From Chloromonas sp. AAM2 (taxonomy: Eukaryota; Chlorophyta; Chlorophyceae; Chlamydomonadales; Chlamydomonadaceae): 25,152 bases of DNA. This document shows positions 8,710-20,900 of the stretch, piece after piece (within the stretch, counting starts at the first letter, position 1; each line of letters begins with the position of its first letter). The notes under the pieces are model-generated. The model ran no database searches, was not told the DNA's origin, and was given only the letters and a program-made list of their open reading frames with translations. The translations under genes and the position numbers were made by a program. Location: the NCBI GenBank assembly GCA_004335635.1, contig QAXH01003657.1, positions 1 to 25,152 of the forward strand, in the 5' to 3' direction.

Positions 8710-11700
8710 ATGGCTGGCGACGATATGACCCTCAAACAGCATCCAAGCATCCCTGCGGCCGACGGGCCTGTCTTGGTGGTAATCTTGGATGGCTTTGGCG
8801 AGAACGAATTCAAGGACGAGTACAATGCTGTGCACACCGCGTCAACCCCAGTGGTGGACAAGCTGCGTTCAGTGCCTGGGAGGTTCCGGACGCTGAGGGC
8901 TCACGGCACAGCGGTGGGTTTGCCCACCGATGCCGACATGGGCAATTCAGAAGTGGGCCACAACGCCCTGGGTGCCGGTCAAGTAGTCGACCAAGGCGCT
9001 CGCCTTGTGGACATCGCGCTGGAGACTGGGAAGATGTTCACAGGCGAGGGTTGGAAGTACATCCACCCTGCATTCGCCTCCAACACACTCCACTTCATCG
9101 GACTCCTTTCCGATGGTGGAGTGCATTCGCGCTACGATCAGCTAATCCATACTCTTAAGGTGCGCCGCAATGGGGTTTCGTTCAAATGTTGTCGCAACAA
9201 ACCTAGCCTTGGTTCTGTATCCGAGTGGTCATTGCCTTGTAGCCGAACAACAAGGAGGACGTCATGTCGCCTTGCATTGCAGGGCGCAGTGGAGCGCGGT
9301 GCCAAACGGGTTCGCCTGCACATCCTTACTGATGGCCGAGATGTGCCGGATGGTTCGTCCATCAAGTACGTGACCGATCTGGAGAATGAGCTCAAAGCAA
9401 TCAACGAGGCAAAGGGCGTGGACTGTAAGATTGCGTCTGGCGGAGGCCGCATGTATGTGACGATGGATCGATACGAGGTGCGAGATGCCTTCCAGGAATG
9501 TCATCAGTTGAAGGTGGTAGCCTACACTAGCCCTTCCCTGAAGTCCCAATTGCATTGTCAATGCAAATAACCAGGAGTTGTGAAAATACCAGTTTCTGCT
9601 GTATCAACCCTTGACATATCACTGCGCAGGCAGACTGGGACATGGTCAAGCGCGGCTGGGACGCCCATGTGCTGGGCAAGGCAGACAACAAGTTCACGGA
9701 CGCCCTGACTGCTGTCAAGACACTCAGGGTGCGGCAAGACAAATTGCAAGAGCTCATCAGCCTGGTTTTTGATGGAGTTGGCAGAATGCTCAGCACGGGC
9801 ATGCAAGCTGAAGCATGCTTGTGGTCTTCCCCACCTGTAGGGTTCTGAGGGCAAAGAAGTATCTGATCAGAACCTCGCCGGGTTCGTCATTGTGGACGAA
9901 GCTGGGAAGCCAGTGGGAACAATTGAGGACGATGATGCTGGTGAGAAGTCCCACAATGCAAGTTAGGGCACGTGCTCACGTTTATGTTGACGAAAGCCAG
10001 AATTCAGGCATAGGTTCAGCAGACAGGAAACAGGGCAATTGCAACTGCAGCGTCAAAATCAACCGATTGACAGCAATCAGAAGCACAAGCCGATGATTGC
10101 ATGTGTGCACGTCCTCTTGCAGTGGTTCTGTTCAACTTCCGTGCTGATCGTATGGTCGAGATCAGCAAGGCCTTTGAGTACCCAGACTTCAAGACGTTTG
10201 ACCGTGAGCGCTACCCAGCAAACCTCAAGTTTGTGGGCATGATGCAGTACGACGGCGACCTCAGACTGCCCGCTCATTTCCTGGTGCCACCACCAGAGAT
10301 CTTGAAGGTGTGCTTTACGGATGCAAAACTAAGTTGGTTCAGACATTGGTTTGATGAACACGGACAACCTTCACATTGCAATGAATTGCTGTCCAACCAA
10401 AGAAAGCCATTTGCCATTCTTGAAGGATTTATTGGGTAGATATGAGGACAGCCGGCACGGGGAGAAGGTGGCAGAAGACAAAAGTAAGCTGGTTTACACA
10501 ACTGTTTAATGATTCACACGGGGTCACACCACTGAACTACTGTCACACCAGGACGCCATTTGCCATTCATGATCAGATACAAACGGTATAGCACAATTGT
10601 TTTGCAGGCGTTTTGCCGCTTTTCTTGTGAATGGATCGCCTTCATGCTACACCGTGTGCTTATGTCACCCAAGCACTCGACAACACCATGTCATGCCAGG
10701 ACATACTTGTGAATTGCTTTGACACATGTACATGGTGATCTTTCACACGGACGAGCATGTTGTTGTTGTGTACGAATGAGCCTACCTATGTTCGACTTGC
10801 CGGACGATACAGATGTAACAGACACTGACTCACTTGCGTGCGTGCGTGTCCAGGTCAGCGGAGAGTACCTGGCCAAAAACAACATCAGCACCTTCGCCTG
10901 CTCTGAGACCCAAAAGTTTGGCCACGTGACCTTCTTCTGGAATGGCAACCGCTCGGGCTACTTTAACGAGAAGCTGGAGACCTACCTGGAGGTGAGGTAC
11001 AACCCAGCAACACACTGTCAGTGCAAGGGTCAGTTGAGGCATTGCATAAAATCACATCTGCCTTGTAGGACATGCATAACTCGACAGCGAGCTTATTTGA
11101 CACGTCCATGCCTTGCACAGGGCGAGGCCTGAGGTGCTGCAAGCTCAATGCACACCTCAAGCGGATGGCCTGGCACAGCGGGAGGCACATCCATGTTATT
11201 CTGCCCTCTGCAGTGCGGCCAACACGCAATGCTTGCGCTTGCCCGCAGATTCCCAGCGACCGTTGCATCTTCAACGAGAAGCCCGACATGAAGGCGCAGG
11301 AGATCACGGAGGCGGGCAAGGAGGCGCTGAAGAGCGGCAAGTACAAGATGGTGCGCATCAACTACGCCAACCCGGACATGGTGGGACACACAGGTGAGGC
11401 TGGGCAGGTCTCACGGAAACCATGACAATTCATGTTTAACCATGATAAGCCATGTAATGATGATGATGAATGATGACAGGTGAGGCGGGACACCAAAGTA
11501 CCTCGAGTGCCAGCCATGTAAATGGCTAAGCGCACGAACAACCAGGAACAGGCATTTCCGCTTCTTATGCCGGCACAAGTGACTGTTTGTAGTTGCCATG
11601 GCGTTTGCTTGCGTCTGCTGCAGGCGACCTTGAAGCCACCAAGCGTGCATGCAGCACGGTGGACGCATGCCTGGGCGAGCTGCTAGAGGTGGCAGACTCC

Positions 11701-12655
11701 GTGGGGGCGCGCTACCTGGTCACTGCAGACCATGGCAACGCTGATGACATGGTGCAACGGGACAAGAAGGGCAAAGCACTGGTAGGTGACGGGATGAGGC
11801 AGGCCAGTGTTATCAAGGCGGCCAGCAGCCTGGGAAGCACAGGAGGAAAGGAGAGATCAGATAGGTGGTGTTTGAGAAGTTGGCTGAAGAGGTTGAGTAA
11901 TGGCCAGTGGCTTGTTCAAGCAAGACCAATTTTTGTAACGTATTTTATCAGTTGATGGTTGTAACGGGTAGAAGCCACCTGTTGTATTATCTTGGCTAGC
12001 GAATGACCATGTATTTGCAGTTCAACCTCGAATTTCATCAGGAGACCCACAGAAAGCAGAGTCGGGGCTATCTCCGTCTCGCTGTTGTAGCACTGATTGC
12101 TGTTGTAGCACTGCTCCAGGTTTGGCATCTACATCTGTTGCACATCACAAACCATTGCACGTGGTGTGCTGCAGACCAACGACAAGGACGGCAAGCTGTT
12201 GCCGCTTACAAGCCACACACTGGCGCCTGTGCCCATCTTCATTGGGGGCAAGGGTCTTCCAGACAACATTGTGTTCAGGTGGGCGCACCTGGGGCTTGGC
12301 TTAAAAAGTGCAGGCAAGCAAGCATGTGGTCAATTGCACTGTGAGTGCTGCAGATGAGGTGCCTAGGTGCTATGTACACCGTTTATCATGCTTTAATCCA
12401 TGGCGCTTGTTGCCTGTCATTGCTGTGTTACTTTGCATGGTCATTGTTACAACTCTTAACGTTTGAGCCTGTGCTGCTGGAGCTGGCACTGCTTGCCTGT
12501 TATGGCCATCTCTCCGAAGCGCCAGCCTCTATGCTCCTTGCAGAGACGACCAGCCCAAGGCTGGCCTGGCCAACGTGACTGCCACCTCCATCAACCTACT
12601 GGGCTTCGCTGAACCTGACTTTTACCAGCCGTCCCTGCTCACCACAAAGTCATAA
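8710..12655 (+). CDS. iPGAM: 2,3-bisphosphoglycerate-independent phosphoglycerate mutase
   Basis: This enzyme interconverts 3- and 2-phosphoglycerate in glycolysis and gluconeogenesis using two metal ions and a phosphoserine intermediate. Ten phase-consistent exons: 8710-9159, 9283-9477, 9630-9728, 9841-9940, 10123-10307, 10854-10991, 11249-11393, 11624-11781, 12175-12278 and 12544-12655, giving 561 residues, the usual length of plant-type iPGAM. Alkaline-phosphatase-superfamily metal and catalytic sites are all present: Asp27 in LDGFG, nucleophile Ser80 in [19 protein letters not shown] (167-170), Lys364 in [16 protein letters not shown], Asp432 and His436 in [10 protein letters not shown], Asp473-His474 in [10 protein letters not shown], and His504 in [10 protein letters not shown]. 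The start at 8710 gives family-typical length. An in-frame ATG at 8554 would add 52 Ser/Ala/Pro-rich residues; this is not a clear transit peptide but cannot be excluded. Nothing is truncated or shifted. Confidence 0.95.
12081..12116. repeat. Two-copy 18-bp tandem repeat in iPGAM intron 8
   Basis: GCTGTTGTAGCACTGATT at 12081-12098 is followed by GCTGTTGTAGCACTGCTC at 12099-12116, about 60 bp before the acceptor of the ninth iPGAM exon. Confidence 0.8.
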
Positions 12656-14037
12656 GCGACCTGTAGTCTCAACAGTGTCGGGTTGGGTACTGTCTCTGGC
12701 ACTGTCCGGCCTTCAACCGATCGTACAATATGTTGGCAGCTGGAATTACATGAATGTTGATCAGGCCTTGTACAGCGGCTGACCTACATGAACCAGGTCG
12801 CAAATAAAAACATGCGAACCTGCATCCTGTCAAGTGGAAGTGAGAGATGGAGAACCTGGTGATCTTCGTGGGGAATCTGCGTGGGAATGCTGTTGACCTT
12901 GGGCAATCTGAAGCGTCGTGGTTGAAGCTAGAGAAGAGAACCTGGTTACCAGCCGAGATTATGTGGATTTCTCCTGTGACAGCATACCTATTCATATGAC
13001 CTTGGTCTTATGTGTTGGCTTGGCGTAAGCTTGCTGCAGTCCCTGCGAGGTGGAACTGATTGTGCATGGACGCATGATTGGTGCGCCCAGGGCATACTTG
13101 AATGCCATGCCCACAAGTGCATCATACTGTCATTGAGCTGGGCACTCAATCTGCCACTTGAATTATGTTATGGTGAATTAGTGGTTGCGAGGTCTATGTC
13201 ATTGCCCACAACAGGATTTTAGGGAATTGTGTGCTGCACAAACAATTGGGTTTCTGTGTGCAGCTGACATTGGTTCTCTCATTTCAGTCCCAGCCATTCA
13301 TCAAGTCATATTAATACAGGCATGTAATGTCTTGCATTGCAATGCTGTATCCTGGGGAAATAGAATGTAGTGTCTTGAGAACGGGGCTAGGGGAAAGGGT
13401 GTGTCGATCCATACCATTATGTCATTGCACACACCGCAGACAAGGATAGATCTCAATGGAAAAATGCTGTTCCAACCAGTCAAGGGCGGCTGTCATGAGA
13501 AGGGCATATCATTAGTTGCATCGTTCGATCTGCAGTTCAGTGGTTGGGCTGCAACCCCAGGTGAATTCAATGCTGAACATCAGACGTGACATTACAGCCT
13601 TCAAGTCACGCGAGACTATATGAAGCCGAGAGCGACACGAAAACTGTGTGTAGACTGTCGAAAATGCCACATGGTGGAACAAATATTAGATTACAACCTG
13701 CTGCAGCCATGGCAAAATGCAAGTGTATGCCCCTGCTGCTCAGCCGCCAGCTGTCTGCCGTGCCGTGATGCCGCTCAGTCTGAACTTTTATGGTGCCCTT
13801 CAAGGCACGATGTGAAGCACGGCATCCAACTCAGGGCTTGGAGCTGAGTTGCTTCACATGTGCATGTCAAATCACTTGAAACGCCTCCCAAAGTCCGACT
13901 GGTCAGCAATGCTGCTGTTGAACACGGATCAAGCTCAGCGTCCTCCAAATCACTGGCCTTTGACTTGTCTGGTTGCAAAAAAAAAAGCTGTTTGCCAGTT
14001 CTGTGCCTTCTGAACTGAATCAAGCTCCGGACGTTGC
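12656..14037. other. Convergent intergenic region between iPGAM and the TPR gene
   Basis: The iPGAM gene (plus) and the TPR gene (minus) end toward each other, so this 1.4 kb should hold two 3' UTRs. Candidate TGTAA signals are at 13324-13328 for the plus strand (far from the iPGAM stop) and, as TTACA, at 13691-13695 and 13592-13596 for the minus strand. A dispersed repeat copy is at 13971-14019. I see no coding exon; short open frames here lack family features. Confidence 0.5.
13971..14019 (+). repeat. Dispersed repeat copy 2 (plus orientation)
   Basis: GGTTGC, a ten-base A run and GCTG are followed by the core TTTGCCAGTTCTG, diverging after it (TGCCTTCTGAACTG). The A-rich tract directly before the core matches the copies at 18325, 21525 and 24685. 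The copy starts shortly before the 3' end of the TPR gene, in its 3' UTR region. Confidence 0.6.
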
Positions 14038-14156
14038 CTACACAGACTTGAGTTGCAGCAGGGACGCGAGGTTGTCCCTCAGTGCAGGGGGCCACCGCCT
14101 GTTCTCCTTGAGCCACTGGGCGTCCTTGTAACGTGGGTCATCCACACGTTCCCTGC

Positions 14157-14199
<43 letters not shown>

Positions 14200-17100
14200 C
14201 AGTGGGGCACACAATCTCTGTCACCTGTACACACATCACTCAGAAGCATAGCGACTGAACATACGCTGAACCAGCAGCGCTTGCCATACTCGAGCGCGAT
14301 AGCGATACAGATGGACAACCTAAACCAGTGTGCACAGAGGGCATGAAAGAGGTGCATTGTGCAATAGCGGTTGATAAGAACTATCGTTTAGTTGGGCTAG
14401 CTGAAAAGCGCCGCTCACCACTGTGTCTCCGCCTGCCCCTCCAGCCCTTGGCCCCAGAGTGCGGCGGCCAGGCCCGCCCGCATGTCTGTGAAGGCGGGGT
14501 ACTTGCGCAGCAGCGTGCGCATCTCACTGCGAACCACGGCATGAACGTCATTCGCATGAGTGGACACCATCAGAATGTGCTGGAATGCTGACAGGGTGTA
14601 CTCATGTCCGGCTAGGAGAATACTAGCCACGCTGGTTAGAGTAAGCAGACTCATGCTGGTCTTGCTGACCTGCGGGTGCAAGCCGTTGTGTTCACCCCGG
14701 GCAGCCATCACTCATGATACACAGGATCACCGTCGTCAAGCACCATCACACATGGAGCAGACCATGTCAACACAGCAGCACCCAGGATGCATCAACATAC
14801 CCCACTGTGCCTGGTCTGAGGCCCTTTGCTCAAACTATGTACAGCCAATGTGCTCAGCCACAATGTACAGCCCATGTGTTCATGTTCCATTACAACATGT
14901 TGTGTCTTGTGGCACCCACCGGATGGCTTGCTCCTGCTCCCCAGCTTGATACAATGCCAGCGCACGGTTGGCGGCCGCAAATGAAAACGTCGGCGACATC
15001 TGCAATCAGTCCCCACTGCCAGTGTAAGTCAAACATGTGCCGCACGAGGATGCTCAATGTGAAGCATTGTACGGCTGGGATCGCAGCTGCCAAGGGCGCA
15101 ACCATTGGCTTGGGCTCATCTCCTTGACCCTTCACCCACCATGGAGGCCTTGGTGTAGTATGTGACGGCATCTGCGTACTGCCCCAGCCCTGCATCAAGT
15201 ACATTCAAGGGCAAAATGTGACATATTGGACTCATTTGCAATTACCAGTGGGGTCTGGTTGAGGCCGTACATGGCGCAACAGCATGACAGCACGGCCAAG
15301 GCCGTGTCCTGCTGGCACCTCGCTGATACACGCGGCGAAAGCACCGCACTCAGTGACCATGACTGGACACCAGAGGGGCCAGGCAGTGGGCTTACTATTG
15401 GTGCTGGCCTAGCACAGAAACTCTTGCTGCCAACATTCAACTCAAAACACAACTGTACCAGTGGGAAACACGCTGCCAAGTGCCAGAGCAGCATATCATG
15501 GCGTGATCATCCATCCACAAGCGGTGTAGCTCATTGACTGCAAGCTTTGTTCACGCACCCATAGTTGCATTGCCCAGGTTGTTCCATCCTGCAGGGTCAT
15601 TGGGTGCAGCCGCCAGCACCGCCCGGTAGTCTGTGACGGCCTCATCAAACCGACCCATTGCCTCCAGCACAACACCCCTGCCACAAGCAACAAAGCGAAC
15701 AACAATTTATGTGCAGCAGCAGGGCAGGTCGGTCAGGTTTGGGCCCTGCAGCCTGCAACAGATGCTGAGAATTGGATGCAGTGGCATCAGCCAAGCAACG
15801 ACGCAGTTTGCTAGAGTGTGGCTGTGGATCAGGTCCTCCAATCGTGCAAGCGTTGCTTGGATATTTGTTGTTGCACACAAAGCCAGACAGTTGCTTTTCA
15901 CCCTCCCCATGTCCACCTGTTTAGCACCGGGTCCACGCTCCAGGGGCAGATGCTGATGGCCTTGTTGTAGTCCTGCAGCGCCTCCTCCAGCCGGCCCTGA
16001 CGCGACCGCGCATTGCCTCGGTTGCCCCACGCACGGCCCACCTGCGTAACCCACGCCAAGCACAGGTTGCCCCAGGGCACGTGGCAATGGCACAGTGCAT
16101 ACGACACTACACACAACAAGCTGATTGCATGATCAATGTGCTCCTGTCCAAGGAATGCAAGTCCAGAGGACACATGCATCAAACAGTCTAGTGGCATCAA
16201 ACAGTCTAGTGGCCTTATGGCAGCACAGCCCTGTCCGAACCTCTGTTTGTATTGCTGCTGTATAAGCTCACCACGTCGGGCACCCATGGCTTGTCCATGC
16301 CGCCGTACGTGTCGATGATGCGGGTCCATGTCGCCTCCTCAGTCACCACATCAACTGCGTTCAACCCCTCCTGCAATAACGGAGCACAAAGGAAAGGATC
16401 GTGGTGCTTAACCACGCACACGTACACAACCAGGTGCTGCAACAGCATCATACTGGATCTGGTTGAGCATGGAAAGTGGGTGGTTAGAGGGATTGGTCCC
16501 GAGTGCAAAGGTGGGGCTCACTGACACCAGTGCTGTCTGTGTCAGCCTGCACTGAGTACTCCTGATGGCCGAACAATCTCAATGGTTTCTGCATTGATAC
16601 TGTGGATACCGGCATCTGCCACCCCTGTGCTGATCACATGGGCGCCGGCCCTTTCCTTCTTGCCCATGCCTGTGTTGCTTACCTGCAATAGATTGGCGGC
16701 CGCCCGTAGATCCGGGTCAGTGGGGTCGTACCTGAGGGGAAAGGGGAATACCCATGGCAATTCCAGTTGTACTGCTGGCATTTCATGGTGTCGACCGGCC
16801 ACTCAGTGACTGGAAGTAGTGGACCACTGTAAAACTATCTTTTGACAACCCCGTGACATGAAACCCCGGCTCTGATTGGCCTTCTGCAAGCTCTACAGAT
16901 GTGTTCATGTAACGTTCATCTTGAAGTCCTCTTGATGGTCAAGACACACTATTGGTGGTGCTCGCATCCTCTGAGCAGAAAAAATATTGGCAGTAAACTC
17001 AACCTGAGTGCCCGCTTCACCTTGATTGATCAGGCGTGAGATCGATCCGCACAACAGGGGCGGCTGCACACGCACAGCAGAGCACGGCAAACACCTTAAA

Positions 17101-17474
17101 TGGTATTGTGTGCAAAGTATGTCACTGAACTTCCATATGATGCAAAACTCTAGCTGATGCACTTCACACGGTCAGATGATCAACGCATGATAAGCTGACC
17201 TCTTGGCTATGCAGAGGCTGGAGCTTTTTGCACATAAACAGCTGTTCTTTTCAGGGAACTTACGAAGTACTTGTGCGGCCTGGGCCGGCATGCTGCCAGA
17301 GATCAGAGATACCATCAATGAGCCCATGACAGCTGCTCTGCGGCTGAGAAGTGTGCCAGGCACTGGGCTGTTGACAGGCTGCTGTGGGGAGCTCACTGCC
17401 TGGCACACAGTGGCTGGCATAGGCCTGGGATGGACTGGCAAGCCTGCAGCCACAGATGTCATTGGTTGCTCCAT
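14038..17474 (-). CDS. Thylakoid-lumen-targeted tetratricopeptide-repeat protein
   Basis: Ten minus-strand exons with matching phases: 17474-17264, 17063-17021, 16731-16683, 16370-16272, 16041-15917, 15677-15559, 15189-15140, 14999-14920, 14526-14419 and 14152-14038 (TAG), giving 332 residues. The N-terminus has a polar leader, then SRRAAVMGSLMVSLISGSMP ending in AQA (64-66): twin arginines 45-46, a hydrophobic stretch and an AxA cleavage site. That is a bipartite signal for Tat-dependent import into the thylakoid lumen. The mature part has a segment starting YDPTDPDLRAAANLLQ and four TPR-like helical pairs at about 137-272 (for example WGNRGNARSRQGRLEEALQD and NRGVVLEAMGRFDEAVTDYR). The C-terminus (RVDDPRYKDAQWLKENRRWP, then PALRDNL to LKSV) resembles a conserved family of plant and algal plastid TPR proteins. 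I cannot name the family member. TPRs bind proteins, so a photosynthetic assembly role is inference only. The frame stays open upstream to an ATG at 17702, so a longer leader is possible. Confidence 0.88.
14157..14198. repeat. (CA)n microsatellite abutting a 3' splice site
   Basis: An almost pure CA tract of about 20 units. It lies in the last intron of the minus-strand TPR gene, only a few bases from the acceptor at 14153-14155, so on the sense strand a GT-rich tract stands where a pyrimidine tract would be. Confidence 0.95.
16176..16211. repeat. Perfect two-copy 18-bp tandem repeat
   Basis: GCATCAAACAGTCTAGTG occurs at 16176-16193 and 16194-16211, inside the TPR gene intron between exons 16370-16272 and 16041-15917. 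Confidence 0.9.
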
Positions 17475-17931
17475 TTGAACAAAGCAGCCCGTATTCACTT
17501 GTGGCAGACCAAGTTGTTTCAACCATACATTCTGACTGATTTTGACCACCGGAATGTTGACCACCAGCGTGCTGCTAACCACTGGAACTGCTGGAACACC
17601 CTGCCCAAGCATCCAACGCAGCACTGCTTGCCATTGAGTCGGGTTATGCCTGGAAGCAAAGCTGCAGGACGCGTGTGTCGCGAGTTCAGGCCATTTGGCC
17701 ACTCACACTTGATGGTGTGGCCACTCATCCTTCCAGCCATCGAAGAGGCGATCATCTTGAAGCGTGCGATAGCGAGATAGATGTAGCCTCAGGGGTCTGA
17801 AGTTGCTCAGTTTTGATCTATGTTGGCGTTCGCACACGAAAAGATGGAAATGACATGGAGACAACCGTTTTGCGCCCTTGGATCGGGACTTGGCGTTTTG
17901 CAGTGGCTCGCTTTCCGAGCGCAACGAGCAA
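17475..17931. promoter_or_regulatory. Divergent intergenic region, candidate bidirectional promoter
   Basis: The TPR gene starts leftward at 17474 and the hydrolase gene starts rightward at 17932, leaving 457 bp that must hold both 5' UTRs and promoters. I see no convincing TATA box. The TPR start context TTCAAATGG has A at -3 and G at +4. Part of this region is open in frame with the TPR gene (to 17702) and could instead be coding leader. Confidence 0.5.
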
Positions 17932-20900
17932 ATGAAGCTCGCTTCCAGTACAAGATGTGGCAGCTGTGACAGAATCTGTGCGCCGCGCACACGGCAGCGA
18001 GTTTGCGTTCGGGCCAGCATGTCGCAGGTATCGTTCAAGAATACAGCAGGCCATCGGCTTGTTGGCAAGTTTGTAGACGCAAAGAGCAACAACGTTGTGA
18101 GTGATGCAGCAACAAGGGATCGGCATGACACATCATGTCCCTCATCCTCATCAGCATGGCATGCTAGGTAGCCAGGACGCACGTCGTGCCTTTTCGCATG
18201 GCGAATGGGATGTAACCTGGTACACCTCATCCAAATGTACGTCAAGGGCATCACGCCACCCAGGTGTAATTGGTGGGAGACCGCAGGCCCTGCCTTAGAA
18301 TGTTGCTGGTAGACAAGCAACGTCCAGTTTGAAAAAAAAGATGTTTGCCAGTTCTGGGACAATTCTTGGGACTGACTGGAGTTGGTGTTGATGTGTGCAG
18401 AAGTGGTGTTGATTCAGTGTCATATGGGTTTCACTTGCCGCTCCTATGTAGTCACCAAGTAGACCTTTGAATGAGCACTGTTTACATCCACACGTCAAGG
18501 TACCTGGTGAACCTCGCACATCCCACAGTCATTATGCTGCAGTCCATGGCAACCGAGGCTACATGCAAGTTGATGTCGAACTCGCCATAACACTGCGAAC
18601 ACAGTGGTCCTTGGGCCAACCAGAGGACAATTGCAGGAGAACTGGCAACTATCTTTTTGTGGGGGTTAGCAGCAAACCGGAGTAGGCCACAACCACCCTT
18701 GCTATGTGTGCTATCCAGGTCATCTTATGTCACGGTTATGCGGCCAGCAAGGATGGATTTGTCTATCCCCAGATGGCTACTGCGCTTGCTGCACGCCAAC
18801 TTTCATCCTTACGGTGCGTCAAGGGGTATACTGAGTTGTAACTGCATGTCAGAGAGGAGAGAGGTTCAATTTGAGCTGCGCCCGTTCCTGTAATGCCCTG
18901 AAAGTTTTGATCGGCAATGCAAGGGCGGTGCCAGAAAGAAAGATAGAGATGTAAATGATGAAGAGTGGAACTGTGGATGTGGAACTGTGGATGTGTTCTA
19001 GTTACAAGCCAGCACACGAGATGTGCCCCATTGCCCCATTGCCACGCTGCCGCCTTCATCTCAGCTCACCTGTTATGTACTGGTGCTTGTAAATGACAGC
19101 CAGCATTGCATCTGACCCTGCAGGTTTGACTTTGCCGGAAACGGTGAAAGTGAGGGTGCGTTTGTGTTTGGCAACTACATGCAGGAGGTAGGTGGCAGCT
19201 CGTGGGCTCGGAGGGCTCTGCCTGATGTATTTCTGCGTATGGGCGTCATGCTAGCTGCAGCCAGAATTGCTGTCAGCCAAGGTGGCTGAGGTGTCAATTA
19301 AGGCCATCAGCAGCTGCTGGGTTATCATCGTGTTTGATTCTGATGTGGAGAAGAGCATGTCGACCACCAGTAGTCTGTTCCAAAGAACTCCCAGACGCCT
19401 CCTTGCATGAGATCCATTCCGAGATTTCTGTTATGGAGCCGTGCATGCCAGTGTAGATGGCTGCCCAATCAAATCCCTTAGCAGCACCTGCCGTATGCAT
19501 GGTCACGGTCGCTTGCTGCTTGGTCACAGGTGTCTGACCTGAGGTGTGCGGTGCAGTACGTACGGGAGGTCATGCACAAGAAGCCTGTGGCGATAGTTGG
19601 TGAGATCACAGCTTCAGACACACCCCATCCCCACTCACTTGCCCACAGCGTCAACTGTTTGGTGATGCAGTGGCCTGACACCGTACAGAAGCTTGTCGGT
19701 TATGGGCACACACTTGAGTGGCGATCCTGCGTCCACCTCGTGATGCATCCCTGCCCCTCCTATCCTGCACAGGTCACAGTAAGGGCGGCAATGACGTGCT
19801 GCTGTACGCTGCTCAGTACGACGACGTGCCCCTTGTGGTGAACATATCGGGCAGGTTCAACATGCAGCGGGGCGTCAAGGTGAATGGAGGGGTTCACTCG
19901 CGGTATGGTGTTTGAGGGTGACTGCACAGTTGAAGCGCAAAGCAGGCTGGCTGCCGGGAGCAGCAGTCTGATTCACCTTGCATTTGTGGACAGCATTTCA
20001 AGCTCGGCTATCTGTGGCCTGCCCCAAAGAAACAGATTTTCAGACGGTTATAAGGCATGCAGATAGAGCCAGTATCAACAGGCAAATTAACAATTTAAGC
20101 CTGACGCCTGTTGTGGTTGTTCCGTATGCTGGTTGCTGGGCTAGAGCACCTGACAAATTTTTCATGTGCGCAGGAACGGTTTGGTGATGAGGTGCTATCC
20201 AAGCTGGATCGAGTGGGCGAGGTTCAGATGACGGTCAAGACCGACACGGGCAATACAGTCAAGTGGCTGCTCACTCGCAAGGTGAACGGACAGAGGTGCT
20301 TGGTCAGCCTGATGCCACATAGTCTGCCCTGCACACCGGTGCCCCAACTGAACCAGAGCTTGTCTGCACCGGCTGACCTCCCGCTCCTGCATCACACACT
20401 AGCGTGTGGCTGCTACATGAAACACGTGTGTCGTGCAGTGTCACGGGCTTCCAGTGTATGACCTGGGGAGGGTGGGGCCAGTGAAGTGCTTTTCATGCAA
20501 GTAGTGCATGAGCTTGCCCCTCGGCCATACGTCTTGAACCCCATGCCAGGGTTCGTGCGTGCTTCAGGCGTCGCATGATTGTTTGTCGACTTCCCACGGA
20601 AGCATGGGCACTGCCTCTGTCAATATCAATGCAACATCTGACATCAACACAATCCCCGCCGTTCTTGCTCTGCCTAAAGATTGTGTGAAGCCATCACCAC
20701 ACATGACTTCACGTTTGCTTGCAGGACATAGAAGAGCGACTGGCTATCGACATGGAGGCGGCTGCCAAGCGCATCTCATTGTCAGAGGTGAGCCCTGCTC
20801 ACTGCTGCGGCCCTGCAGTTTGTGATCGCCGCTATTCCTCATGTAAGCCTTTGTACCATTCCTGCTGTGCATGCAGGTGCTCACAGTGCATGGGACAAGT

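Noticed and set aside
17703..18362. 219-codon minus-strand open frame starting MSQNWQT
   Set aside because: Its start is the reverse complement of the dispersed repeat core (a similar MSQNWQT start recurs at 21561), and it overlaps the hydrolase first exon.
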